DNA of 64,000 bases, from assembly GCF_012843705.1 (NCBI RefSeq), contig NZ_JABAFQ010000002.1, positions 1 to 64,000 on the forward strand, given 5' to 3'. A model generated the notes under the pieces. That model was not told the origin of the DNA, did no database searches, and saw only the letters and a program-made list of their open reading frames with translations. Below are positions 1-8,342 of this stretch, piece after piece (the first letter of the stretch is position 1; every line of letters starts with the position of its first letter). A program made the position numbers and the translations under genes. The stretch comes from Fusobacterium sp. FSA-380-WT-3A (GTDB lineage: Bacteria; Fusobacteriota; Fusobacteriia; Fusobacteriales; Fusobacteriaceae).

Positions 1-3
1 TAT

Positions 4-480
4 TTAATTTTTCCCCCCCCCCCCCCCCGTACTATTTTTAGACTTTTGTCCTGTTATTGTCAAATAATTATCTAAACTATCTTTAAAATTATCTTTATAA
101 ATAAAATCTTTTCCTGTATTATAAGGAGGGTCTATATAAATCATTTTTATCTTTCCATAATATGATTTTTGTAGAAGTTTTAACACCTCTAGGTTATCTC
201 CCTCTATATAAAGATTTTCTGTACTTTCCCACTCTTTTGATTCTTCTTTTGATGGTCTTAATGTTCCAGTACTTGTTTCTTGAGCTATTTTTCTTGCTTG
301 TGTCTTTCCTTTCCAAGTGAAAGAATATCTTTCTTTATCTTCTTCTATTTTCTCTCCTAATAATTGTTTTAAAACCTCAAAATCAATTTTATTTTCTGTA
401 AATATTTCTGGAAAGATTTGTTTTAGTTTTTCTACATTATCTTGGACTATATTCATGCTTGTTCCTTGTAATTTTTCCAT
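4..480 (-). CDS. mod: Type III-like adenine DNA methyltransferase (Mod), N-terminal part, frame interrupted at a poly-G tract
   Basis: The readable protein has 158 residues and matches the start of type III Mod subunits. A 90-residue N-terminal region ends in 'ENLYIEGDNLEVLKLL', followed by the catalytic motif IV DPPYNTG at residues 117-123. In this family motif IV precedes the AdoMet motif and the target-recognition domain, so the visible product lacks both. The frame enters a run of 16 G (plus-strand C at 13-28), encodes five glycines, then Lys-Asn-stop. The other two frames after the tract stay open over the few bases left, so a change in G number would probably restore the gene, which continues beyond base 1. 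The start is ATG at 480 after a GGAG site. It overlaps the KAP gene stop as TAATG, so translation is likely coupled. A second ATG at residue 9 is possible. As read here the gene is in an OFF register. Confidence 0.85.
   Translation of the reverse strand: MEKLQGTSMNIVQDNVEKLKQIFPEIFTENKIDFEVLKQLLGEKIEEDKERYSFTWKGKTQARKIAQETSTGTLRPSKEESKEWESTENLYIEGDNLEVLKLLQKSYYGKIKMIYIDPPYNTGKDFIYKDNFKDSLDNYLTITGQKSKNSTGGGGGKN
13..28 (-). repeat. Poly-G tract (G16 on the coding strand) inside mod: candidate phase-variation switch
   Basis: Sixteen consecutive C on the plus strand lie within the coding sequence of the methyltransferase, in DNA otherwise very poor in G and C. Homopolymeric G tracts of this length are classic slipped-strand mispairing sites. 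The tract falls right after the catalytic DPPY region and before the expected recognition domain. Gain or loss of one base would switch between full-length and truncated enzyme. Its length in an assembly may be uncertain because such tracts are mixed in a population. Confidence 0.9.
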
Positions 481-3400
481 TAGTTATCTCCTTCTTCTTT
501 TAATTCAGCTATAAAATTTTGTATTTCTATATTTTGATTATAAGTAGCTTTTATTTTTTCTATAAGTTCTCCATTTGAATTTTTTAATAACTTTAAACCT
601 TTTCTAAACTCACTACATTCTAATATAAATTTTTTAACCTCTTCTGTATTTATATATGGTAGTATTAATAATTTTATTAATTTATTGTAATCATCTTTTC
701 TACTCTGCTTTTTAAAATTCTCTTCATCAAAATAGAAAAATTCTGTTTTTTCAAAAATTTTATAGAAAAATTTAAAAATATCTAAATCGATATTATTTTT
801 TTCTAAAATTTTATCTTTTATATCATTATTAATTGTACTTTCTAAATGTACAATAGGTATTTTTTCTAATAATTTATTTAAAATATTTTTATAATTTTCA
901 CTTAAATTAGTTGGATTATCAATAATATGTATTAATATTTTTTTTACTTCCTCTATTACTGAAAAATCTATCTTTAAATTTGGATTATCTATAATTATTT
1001 TATAAATATTCGACAAATCATAATTTTTACTTTGATATTCTTGAAATAAAAATTTCATTTTATTTTCTTGATTAAAATATTTAACAAATAATTCTTGTAA
1101 GTATTTTACTAATTTTAAATCAAAGCTTTGAGAATCCGATACTAAATTTTTTAATGATGAATTGTTATTTATATCTGTATAGTCTATATCTAAATTTGGA
1201 TTATAAAATTTATCTAGTACTTCAAAAAAATCTTTCTTTAAATCATTAGGAATAAGAACTTTAATTTTATAATATTCTTTTATTGCATTCTCTATGTCTA
1301 AATACATTATATTTTTTTCTTTAAGAAGTATCTCTATAATTCTATTAGAAAAGTTTCTATTACCATGTTTTTTTAATTCCAAAATTAGCTTATCAATTTC
1401 AATATAATTAATAAGAATCTTTTCTATTTCTTTAATATCATTATATGGTATAGAATCTAAAATATAACTAAAATTAGAAATATAAGAAGCTTGATTTATA
1501 TTATAACTTACATAAGTTAAAATTAAACTTATTATGTAATATTTTTCTTTTCCAAAACTATTATAATTAGAGGATAATTTTGAAAGTTGATTACTTAATA
1601 CATCTCTATTAAAATTTATTCCTAAATTTAATCCTTTTTCTTGATTTTTAATTACTAATTCTGTAAATACTTTATATTCATTTAAAGTAACCTTATTTTC
1701 CCTATCTTCTTGTATTCTTAGAGCTAAATTTTTTTTCAATTCTAAAAAATTATATTCAGATAATAAAATTTCTAAATTTATCATATCGTTTGTATTAAAA
1801 GAATTTAAATAGCTAAATAAATACTCTTCCATATTGTTTGTATTAAAAGAAATACCATAGTATAGGTAACTATTTTTAAATTCTTCTAACATTTGAAAAA
1901 ATATTTTAGATTCATATTCTCTCACTTTTATATATTCACTAAAAACATAATTTTTCTCTTTCATATAATTTTCAAGTTCTTTCAATTCATTACATAATGA
2001 TTTTATATTTTGAGTTTCATCTCCACTATAAAAATCAATAGAAAGTAATTTTTTTAAAATTTTTTCTTCTTTATGATTACATTTTTCTAATAAAATTTTA
2101 TGATAATCTTGAAAACTAAAAATTTTCTCTTCATTTTCAAAACAATTAAAAAGAGAATTTGAAATAAAACGATTAATATTTTGGTTTTTGATAGCAATTA
2201 AAGCTTTTCTATATATTCCTTGAAGTTCTCCTTCTCCATATAAATCAGTAATTACTTTCTGTAAAACTTCATTAAATCCATTTACTTTACTTTGTTCATC
2301 TATTTTAGAAAAATCCCCATTTTCTAAATTTTTTATCATTTCTCTTTCTAATAATACTTGAACAGCGTTTTTTTCATCTATTCCAAAATATAGAGCTAGG
2401 ATTTTTTTATCAGTATCATCTCCTAGTATCCTTCTATATTTAGAAAATTCTTCTCCATAAAAATAATTTGGAAAGTCCGACTGTATTTTTTCTTTAATTA
2501 AAACAAAAAAAGAAATATATTTTAATTCGATATTTGTATGAATAGAGTTGAGAACTTTTAATTCATTTATAAAATTTTTTATTCCTCTTGGAGTAATTTT
2601 TTCAATATTCTTATTGTACAAAGTTCTAATGATATTTTTCTCTTCTTCATTAATGCTCGGAAAGATTATTTCTAAATTTTCATTAAAATAATTTTTCCAA
2701 TCAACTAATACAGGAGGAGTAACATTATATACTACTGGAAAAGTTTTTTCTATAATTCCTTCATTAACTTCATTATTATTCCCTTTAAAAGCAGTTAAGA
2801 TATGTTTTTTAGAAAAAGGAATTATAACAAATATATTATTATAATCATCTTCAGAAAAAAAGGTATGAATAGATGACCACACTTCCTTTACCTTATTTTC
2901 TTGTAACCTATCTATATTATCATAAATAACAATAAGTTTTTTCTTATTTTTCCTTAAGGTATCATCTATACCTGTCATCCATTCTTTAAATTGTCTAACT
3001 GTTGGTTCTTTTGTAGAGGTAATAGTTTCATAATCAGTATTTAAAGTTTTTCCTTTATATAGATATATTAAATCTTCAAGTTTAATGTTTTTTTTGTCTA
3101 TCAATTTTTGTTTGAGAAAATAGATAACTATTGAAATTAATCCTATCCAAAAAAAGATATTATTACAAAAAATCTCATAAATTAATTTATTCTTAAATCC
3201 AACTATTTGAGAAATATCATATAATTTTATTGTAGCATTTAAGTATAATACAACTGAAATAAAAATGATAATATTACTAAATTTTGGAATTTCTTTTTGC
3301 TCAGTTTTTGTTTTTGTTGACAAAAGAGAATCTAATTTTTCTTTCCAATCTTTATGATTAAAATTATTTTTCATTATTTCGGTTAAATTTTCTAAAAAAC

Positions 3401-3644
3401 TTCTTCTTTGTAAGTCTTCTTGATGTCCCCAAGCATCATAAGTATAAAAAATATATTCTTCTTTACTTAATTTATTTTCTAGAAGTTTTACTATATTTGA
3501 TTTTCCACTCCCCCATTCTCCTTCAAGACCAATTAGTTTTATTTCATCTTTTTTTATAGTTTCAGCAATAACATTAACTATTTTGGTGTGTGCTTGTGAT
3601 TGAAAAGAATCTATCCCTTCTGGTTTATCTGATAAAAAATTCAT
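480..3644 (-). CDS. KAP-family P-loop NTPase, membrane anchored
   Basis: This 1054-residue protein has the layout of KAP NTPases. A Walker A motif GEWGSGKS lies at residues 42-49, followed by the 'YDAWGHQEDLQRRSF' segment near 69-83. Two hydrophobic segments (about 124-140 and 163-178) are inserted within the NTPase domain, and the Walker B-like 'LIVIYDNIDRL' is at 237-247. Insertion of membrane helices between the A and B motifs is a hallmark of KAP proteins. They include eukaryotic Kidins220 and the PifA phage-exclusion protein of plasmid F. The C-terminal 700 residues are Asn/Lys/Ile/Leu-rich and helical-looking, and I recognise no domain in them. The gene lies between HEPN and mod with 25 bp and overlapping junctions, so it is in the same operon. 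A role in sensing or executing defence at the membrane is inferred from context. Confidence 0.8.
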   Translation of the reverse strand: MNFLSDKPEGIDSFQSQAHTKIVNVIAETIKKDEIKLIGLEGEWGSGKSNIVKLLENKLSKEEYIFYTYDAWGHQEDLQRRSFLENLTEIMKNNFNHKDWKEKLDSLLSTKTKTEQKEIPKFSNIIIFISVVLYLNATIKLYDISQIVGFKNKLIYEIFCNNIFFWIGLISIVIYFLKQKLIDKKNIKLEDLIYLYKGKTLNTDYETITSTKEPTVRQFKEWMTGIDDTLRKNKKKLIVIYDNIDRLQENKVKEVWSSIHTFFSEDDYNNIFVIIPFSKKHILTAFKGNNNEVNEGIIEKTFPVVYNVTPPVLVDWKNYFNENLEIIFPSINEEEKNIIRTLYNKNIEKITPRGIKNFINELKVLNSIHTNIELKYISFFVLIKEKIQSDFPNYFYGEEFSKYRRILGDDTDKKILALYFGIDEKNAVQVLLEREMIKNLENGDFSKIDEQSKVNGFNEVLQKVITDLYGEGELQGIYRKALIAIKNQNINRFISNSLFNCFENEEKIFSFQDYHKILLEKCNHKEEKILKKLLSIDFYSGDETQNIKSLCNELKELENYMKEKNYVFSEYIKVREYESKIFFQMLEEFKNSYLYYGISFNTNNMEEYLFSYLNSFNTNDMINLEILLSEYNFLELKKNLALRIQEDRENKVTLNEYKVFTELVIKNQEKGLNLGINFNRDVLSNQLSKLSSNYNSFGKEKYYIISLILTYVSYNINQASYISNFSYILDSIPYNDIKEIEKILINYIEIDKLILELKKHGNRNFSNRIIEILLKEKNIMYLDIENAIKEYYKIKVLIPNDLKKDFFEVLDKFYNPNLDIDYTDINNNSSLKNLVSDSQSFDLKLVKYLQELFVKYFNQENKMKFLFQEYQSKNYDLSNIYKIIIDNPNLKIDFSVIEEVKKILIHIIDNPTNLSENYKNILNKLLEKIPIVHLESTINNDIKDKILEKNNIDLDIFKFFYKIFEKTEFFYFDEENFKKQSRKDDYNKLIKLLILPYINTEEVKKFILECSEFRKGLKLLKNSNGELIEKIKATYNQNIEIQNFIAELKEEGDN

Positions 3645-3669
3645 TATATAATTTTTCCCTCCCTATTTT

Positions 3670-4143
3670 TTAATAAATTATTCTCTTGTCTTTAAATAAC
3701 TTTTCTAATTCTTCTATAAATAAAAATAAAGATTTTGAAGAATTAAATTCTATCTCTGCCTTCCCAGATTTATTTTTAAATTTAATTTTTCCTATTTCAT
3801 TTAAAGGTGTGGATTCAAATTTAATATTATCTCTACCATAGTTTTCTCCTTCTCTCATATCTCCAAAATGAGCTAAAGAGTTTCTAAATATTGTTAGAAG
3901 ATGTCTTAATTTTACATTTCTTAATTCGACTTCTTCTCCATTTTTCTTATAGTTTACTCCTTCTATATTTTTACCAAATTTAAAAGCTAAACTTGAATAA
4001 AAATTAGATTGAGCTACTATTATAATCCCATATAAACAGTTTATTAAAAAAGTAACATCGTAATCAAATTCTTTATATCTTTCTGCTAATTTAAAAGTTC
4101 TCTTAAAAAATTCTTGTTCTACTTTAGTTATTGGATATTCCAT
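3670..4143 (-). CDS. HEPN-family protein, putative RNase
   Basis: This 157-residue, mostly helical protein contains 'FRNSLAHF' at residues 86-93. It supplies Arg87-x4-His92, the R-x4-6-H motif that forms the active site of HEPN ribonucleases, with the common polar residue (Asn) directly after the Arg. The preceding 'DYDVTFLINCLYGIIIVAQ' (28-46) resembles the pEK499_p136-like HEPN group, but that subfamily call is from memory. HEPN enzymes cut RNA in many toxin, abortive-infection and CRISPR-linked systems. The start is ATG at 4143 after AGGAGA. The gene sits 16 bp after the DUF4391-like gene and 25 bp before the KAP NTPase, so all three are probably cotranscribed. No adjacent MNT-type antitoxin is visible, so the KAP NTPase or the DUF4391 protein could be what controls it (inference). 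Confidence 0.7.
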   Translation of the reverse strand: MEYPITKVEQEFFKRTFKLAERYKEFDYDVTFLINCLYGIIIVAQSNFYSSLAFKFGKNIEGVNYKKNGEEVELRNVKLRHLLTIFRNSLAHFGDMREGENYGRDNIKFESTPLNEIGKIKFKNKSGKAEIEFNSSKSLFLFIEELEKLFKDKRIIY

Positions 4144-4159
4144 ATCTTTCTCCTACTAT

Positions 4160-4849
4160 TTAATTTTTATTTAAAATTCTATCTCTTTCTTTTATTTTTT
4201 CCAATAATTTTCCTTGTATTTCTGCCACTCTATTTATTTGAGTTTCTTTTTTTCTTTCTTTTTTTAATTCTTCTATTTCTTTATTTAGTTTTTCTATTTT
4301 ATCTATATCTTCAGATTTTATATTTTTATTACTATCTAAATTTTCATTCAAATTCAGCAATCTTATTTTCTCTATAATATTTTCATAAAATAATTTTAAA
4401 TTAGTAGAATCTAATTTTTTATAATCAAACTCTTTTAAATGTTCATCTTCCTCATTTATCCATCTACTATTATAGATTTCATCTAAAATAACTTTATTAT
4501 TTGTTATTCTTTTTCTTACTCCTGATATTAAAAATTCATTTTCAAATTTTAAAACAACTAAAGTTCCTTTAGGTATAAGTTCATGTAAAAGTTTAGAAAT
4601 TATATTCTCTTTTCCCTTATTTCTTAAAATAATTTCTATAAAATTTATCTCTTTATATTTTTCTTCTCCATTTACATATTCAGCTATATTAGTATTTTTA
4701 TTTGTTAATAAATAAGAAAGTATTATTTTTTCTACATTTTCTATAAAAATTCTTTTTAATTTTTCATCAGCTTCAGATTCATTATAAATTAACTCTTTAG
4801 ATATATTTTTTTCAAATTTACATTCATTTAGAAGATTAAAAAATTTCAT
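4160..4849 (-). CDS. DUF4391-like protein with C-terminal coiled coil
   Basis: This 229-residue protein has an N-terminal α/β-looking part (about 1-150, with 'NFIEIILRNK' and 'LVVLKFENEFLISGVRKR'). A strongly charged Lys/Glu-rich coiled coil follows (about 178-222). Size, layout and position after an SNF2-type helicase and before a methyltransferase fit the DUF4391 family, which as I recall often accompanies type III-like modification loci. The match is by pattern only. It starts at ATG 4849 after GAGGTGGG, 11 bp downstream of the helicase stop, and is followed after 16 bp by the HEPN gene. It may be an adaptor between helicase and methyltransferase, but no catalytic motif is visible. An unrelated coiled-coil protein is the main alternative. 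Confidence 0.5.
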   Translation of the reverse strand: MKFFNLLNECKFEKNISKELIYNESEADEKLKRIFIENVEKIILSYLLTNKNTNIAEYVNGEEKYKEINFIEIILRNKGKENIISKLLHELIPKGTLVVLKFENEFLISGVRKRITNNKVILDEIYNSRWINEEDEHLKEFDYKKLDSTNLKLFYENIIEKIRLLNLNENLDSNKNIKSEDIDKIEKLNKEIEELKKERKKETQINRVAEIQGKLLEKIKERDRILNKN

Positions 4850-4860
4850 TTTCCCACCTC

Positions 4861-7800
4861 TTATTTTATCACTAAAAATGATATCAATTCAAAATCATCC
4901 ATATTTTGTACTGATTTACTTAAGATAGTTTCATCAAAACTAAATAAACTTTCTATTCCTTTTTCTTCTTCTTTCCCTACAATATTTTCAACAGTTTTTT
5001 CTAAGAAATTAGTAAATTTTTTCATATCTTTTGCATTTTTAGTCTCTTTATTAAATTCATTTATTAAATCAGGATATAGTCTTTTCTCCCCGCTACATAC
5101 TTTCTTATAAATATCTAATATTTTTTTACTTTGAATAAAATTCAACAATACTTCTCCATTATCTTTTACATAAACTAGGAAATACGGATTTAAAGTATTA
5201 TATTCACTTGGTTTTATATCTTTATTTATTTGTTTTAAGCAAAAGATAACTCCCTTTTCAGCTTCTTCAAAATTACTTTTTGCAATAGCATACATTCCTG
5301 TTGGAGCTTTCTCTAGTACTTCTTTATGTTCTTTCATGTAGTTTACTAAATCCATTTTAAAATCATTAAAAGTTAAATCTGTAATTGAAATTCCTCCACT
5401 AATATCTTCTAAATCAACTACTTGGTCTTGTAATTGTTTTAATTGTTTTTTTCTATATTCTAAATCATTCATTTCTCCATTATCTACAATTACATTTTCT
5501 TCTCCAGTAGCAGACATATCAAGCATTACCATTCTTCCACTTACTCTTGTTTCTAAGTGAATATATTCATCTAATTCCATATTAGGCCAAAAATTTACAA
5601 GTTGTATTACATCATTTTTAGAACCTATTCTATCTATTCTTCCAAATCTTTGAATTATTCTAACTGGATTCCAATGAATATCATAGTTTATTAGATAATC
5701 GCAATCTTGTAAGTTCTGTCCTTCTGATATACAATCAGTTGCTATTAATAAATCTATTTCTTCTTTTCCCTCTTCTTCTCTTCCTTTAGATTTTGGTGAA
5801 AAGTTTACAAGTATTTTATTAAATTCTCCTTTTATACCTTTCAAATTAGTTTTAGGATTATCACTTCCAGTAACTAATGCTGTATAAATTCCTAATTCTT
5901 TCAAAACGTATTCTGAAATATTTTCATATAAATATTTTGCTGTATCTGAAAAAGCAGTAAAAACTATTACTTTTTTATTATTTTCATTAATTGGATTTTC
6001 AATTTTATCTTTTATTAATTTTTTTAATTCTCTTAATTTTTCATCTCTATCTACATTTATCTTGAAAGCCTCTTTTAAAATTTTTTCAAGGATAGCCCTA
6101 TCTCCTTCTAATTCGGCTCTCCATTTTATTTGGTCTATATCTTTTAATAAAACTTTTACATTTTTACTTCCAATTAAAATACTATCTAATCTATTATCAT
6201 CTATATCAATATCATCTATATCAAAATTTTCTACTATATCTTCACAATTATCTAATTTTTTCAAAGCCAAATCTATATTTTTCAAAATTCTTGAAATTGT
6301 TATACCAAAAGAATATATTGAGCTTTCCATTCTTTTTAAAATATTTATTCTCATTAAATTAACTAAACTTGTTTCTCTGTCTATTTGCTTAAATATAGAT
6401 TTTCCTGTATTAGTATCATATTTTTTACTATACTCATTTACTTTACTTGGCAAAATATATTTCATTGGAGAATAAATAGCCAAATTTAGCATTCTTATCA
6501 TTTTATTTATTTGTGATAGTTCCATAAATTCTTTTTTACTATCTATATCAGCTTTTATATTTATAGGTTTTAGTCTTTCTGGAAATTTTCCTATATTTGT
6601 AATATCATAATATTTTTGAATATGTTTTCTACTTCTTGCAATGGTTACCATATCCAAAAGCTTAAAATAATCTGTTTCTAACATTTCTAAAAGATTTTCT
6701 AAATTTTTATTTTCATCTGAAAGTTCATTCCATTTATTAAAAGACATTTGAGCTTTTCTCAAAGTTTGTTCTATACTTCTTATTCCAGATTGAGATAAAG
6801 CAAAATCATTTCCTTCTGTAGCAAAAGCAATCTGATTTTTTAAATCATTCATTCTATTATTTACTGGAGTAGCTGATAACATCAAAACTTTTGTTTTTAC
6901 ACCTTTTTTTATCACTTGATTCATAAGTCTTGAATATCTAGTTTCTTTATCTTCTTTTTTATTGTTATTATTTCTAAAATTATGAGATTCATCTATTACA
7001 ATCAAATCATAATTTTCCCAATAAATTTGTTCTAAATTAATTTCTCCACTATATCCTGAATATCTTGATAAATCTGTATGATTTAATACATCATAATTTA
7101 ATCTATCTTTTTCTAAAATATTATCTCTTCTATTTCCTTTATACATTAACCAGTTTTCTCTTAATTTTTTAGGACATAATACCAAAACTCTATTATTTCT
7201 TGATTCATAATATTTTATAACTGCCAAAGCTTCAAAAGTTTTTCCAAGTCCTACAGAATCTGCTAATATACATCCATTATATTTTTCTAATTTATCAATA
7301 GCACCTAATACACCATCTCTTTGGAAATTATATAATTTATTCCAAACTATACTTTCTTTAAATCCTGTTTTTGTTTTTATTATGTCTTTTTCTGATAAAT
7401 CATTTAGATAATTTTTGAAAATATTATAAATGGTTACAAAATACATAAATTCAGGAGTGTTCTCTTTATATACCACTTCCAAACTTTGTAAAAGATATTC
7501 CTTTACATCTTTAGCTTTATCTTTATCATTCCAAAACATATTAAATTGATTTAACATCTGTTCTGTATATAAAGTATTTTTTATATATGAATTCATTTCT
7601 ATTTTAGTTGAAGGGACTAATCCTAATCCTCCAGAAGTAAAATCTGAACTTCCTATAATACAAGAACTTTCTTCATTTTTATTTTCCATTAAATACATTT
7701 TTTGTGGTAATGGATATTCTTCATCATAAGCCCTTACTTCTACTTTCTTTCTTACCCACTCAGCACATTCTTTAGCTATCTCTGATTGTTTAAGTTCATT

Positions 7801-8073
7801 TTTTAGTTTCATTTCATATCTATCACCAGCTAAACCTCTTTCATAACTTCCACTTAATTTAAATTCTCTATTTATATCTTTTTTATTTTTTACAAAAGTT
7901 GGTTCTGAAAATAAAAGTCTTAAACTATCTATTTTATTTAATTCTTTTCTTAATTCTTCATAAGCATAGATAGTAAAATATGCTGAAATAATTGAAAGTC
8001 TAGTTCCTGATTTTATATTTTCTCTTAATTTATCTACTACTTTTCCTTGAGTTTTATTATCTAATATTTCCAT
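4861..8073 (-). CDS. SNF2/RapA-type helicase with N-terminal degenerate PLD-like domain
   Basis: A protein of about 1070 residues. An N-terminal PLD-like region (to about residue 180) ends in 'IIGSSDFTSGGLG' (about 139-151), typical of PLDc_2 domains. At the expected HxK site it reads 'LPQKMYL', with Pro in place of the catalytic His. Superfamily 2 helicase motifs follow: Walker A DSVGLGKT (272-279), DESH (361-364), SAT near 400, 'ATDCISEGQNLQ' near 780 and motif VI 'QRFGRIDRIG' (808-817). This resembles the helicase-domain proteins found with phage-defence methylases. ATG at 8073 is preferred over an in-frame GTG nine bases upstream because AGGTGGG is correctly spaced only for the ATG. It is the first gene of the five-gene operon leading to mod. 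It probably translocates on or remodels DNA. Nuclease activity from the N-terminal domain is doubtful. Confidence 0.8.
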   Translation of the reverse strand: MEILDNKTQGKVVDKLRENIKSGTRLSIISAYFTIYAYEELRKELNKIDSLRLLFSEPTFVKNKKDINREFKLSGSYERGLAGDRYEMKLKNELKQSEIAKECAEWVRKKVEVRAYDEEYPLPQKMYLMENKNEESSCIIGSSDFTSGGLGLVPSTKIEMNSYIKNTLYTEQMLNQFNMFWNDKDKAKDVKEYLLQSLEVVYKENTPEFMYFVTIYNIFKNYLNDLSEKDIIKTKTGFKESIVWNKLYNFQRDGVLGAIDKLEKYNGCILADSVGLGKTFEALAVIKYYESRNNRVLVLCPKKLRENWLMYKGNRRDNILEKDRLNYDVLNHTDLSRYSGYSGEINLEQIYWENYDLIVIDESHNFRNNNNKKEDKETRYSRLMNQVIKKGVKTKVLMLSATPVNNRMNDLKNQIAFATEGNDFALSQSGIRSIEQTLRKAQMSFNKWNELSDENKNLENLLEMLETDYFKLLDMVTIARSRKHIQKYYDITNIGKFPERLKPINIKADIDSKKEFMELSQINKMIRMLNLAIYSPMKYILPSKVNEYSKKYDTNTGKSIFKQIDRETSLVNLMRINILKRMESSIYSFGITISRILKNIDLALKKLDNCEDIVENFDIDDIDIDDNRLDSILIGSKNVKVLLKDIDQIKWRAELEGDRAILEKILKEAFKINVDRDEKLRELKKLIKDKIENPINENNKKVIVFTAFSDTAKYLYENISEYVLKELGIYTALVTGSDNPKTNLKGIKGEFNKILVNFSPKSKGREEEGKEEIDLLIATDCISEGQNLQDCDYLINYDIHWNPVRIIQRFGRIDRIGSKNDVIQLVNFWPNMELDEYIHLETRVSGRMVMLDMSATGEENVIVDNGEMNDLEYRKKQLKQLQDQVVDLEDISGGISITDLTFNDFKMDLVNYMKEHKEVLEKAPTGMYAIAKSNFEEAEKGVIFCLKQINKDIKPSEYNTLNPYFLVYVKDNGEVLLNFIQSKKILDIYKKVCSGEKRLYPDLINEFNKETKNAKDMKKFTNFLEKTVENIVGKEEEKGIESLFSFDETILSKSVQNMDDFELISFLVIK

Positions 8074-8119
8074 CTTTCCCACCTATTTATAATTCTTTCA
8101 TTTTTCTCTTATCTCTCTT

Positions 8120-8128
8120 ATTTTACCA
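8120..8128 (-). promoter_or_regulatory. Candidate extended -10 promoter of the defence-like operon
   Basis: On the minus strand TGG-TAAAAT (an extended -10 of the TGn type) lies 47 bp before the helicase ATG. The hexamer 17 bp upstream, TTATAT, is a poor -35. Start-site use is not certain. Confidence 0.4.
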
Positions 8129-8184
8129 CATTTCTTTTGTAAATATAAGTAAAAACTCTTTTCTCTTGTTTTTCTTTACAACTT

Positions 8185-8286
8185 TTATTACTTATAACTT
8201 ACAATTTTTTATTTTTTTCTATCTTTATCAGTTATAACTTATAAAAAAGTATTTTTTGACATTTTTATCAGTTACAACTTATAAAA
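8185..8286 (-). repeat. Three operator-like direct repeats at an exact 40-bp period upstream of the defence-like operon
   Basis: Related 20-22 bp units begin at 8185, 8225 and 8265, so each step is exactly 40 bp. The second and third agree over 22 bases with one difference. The first is diverged. The core of the middle unit, AGTTATAACT on either strand (8230-8239), is a perfect palindrome, and the third core has a single change. The DNA between units is not conserved. All three lie 60-160 bp upstream of the candidate operon promoter and just past the terminator of the next gene. A cooperative repressor binding on one face of the helix would fit. Confidence 0.65.
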
Positions 8287-8293
8287 TTTTTTC

Positions 8294-8333
8294 CACAAAA
8301 AAAGAGTTATTATAAAATTTACAATAACTCTTT
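8294..8333 (-). terminator. Rho-independent terminator of the solute-binding protein gene
   Basis: An 11-bp perfect inverted repeat (8301-8311 with 8323-8333, AAAGAGTTATT and its complement) is followed on the minus strand by a run of seven T. It starts 10 bp after the stop codon. Confidence 0.8.
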
Positions 8334-8342
8334 AAAAATTTC

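Noticed and set aside
4114-4377. Plus-strand open frames of 60-140 codons opposite minus-strand genes (for example 4114-4377, 6062-6475, 31824-32171, 42180-42527)
   Set aside because: They are rich in Phe, Leu, Ser and Ile, mirror the coding strand's Lys/Glu/Asn codons and lack ribosome sites, so they are shadows of real genes.
8185-8286. CRISPR array reading of the 40-bp-spaced repeats
   Set aside because: There are only three units, about 20 bp with diverged copies and AT-rich gaps, and no cas genes. An operator array fits better.
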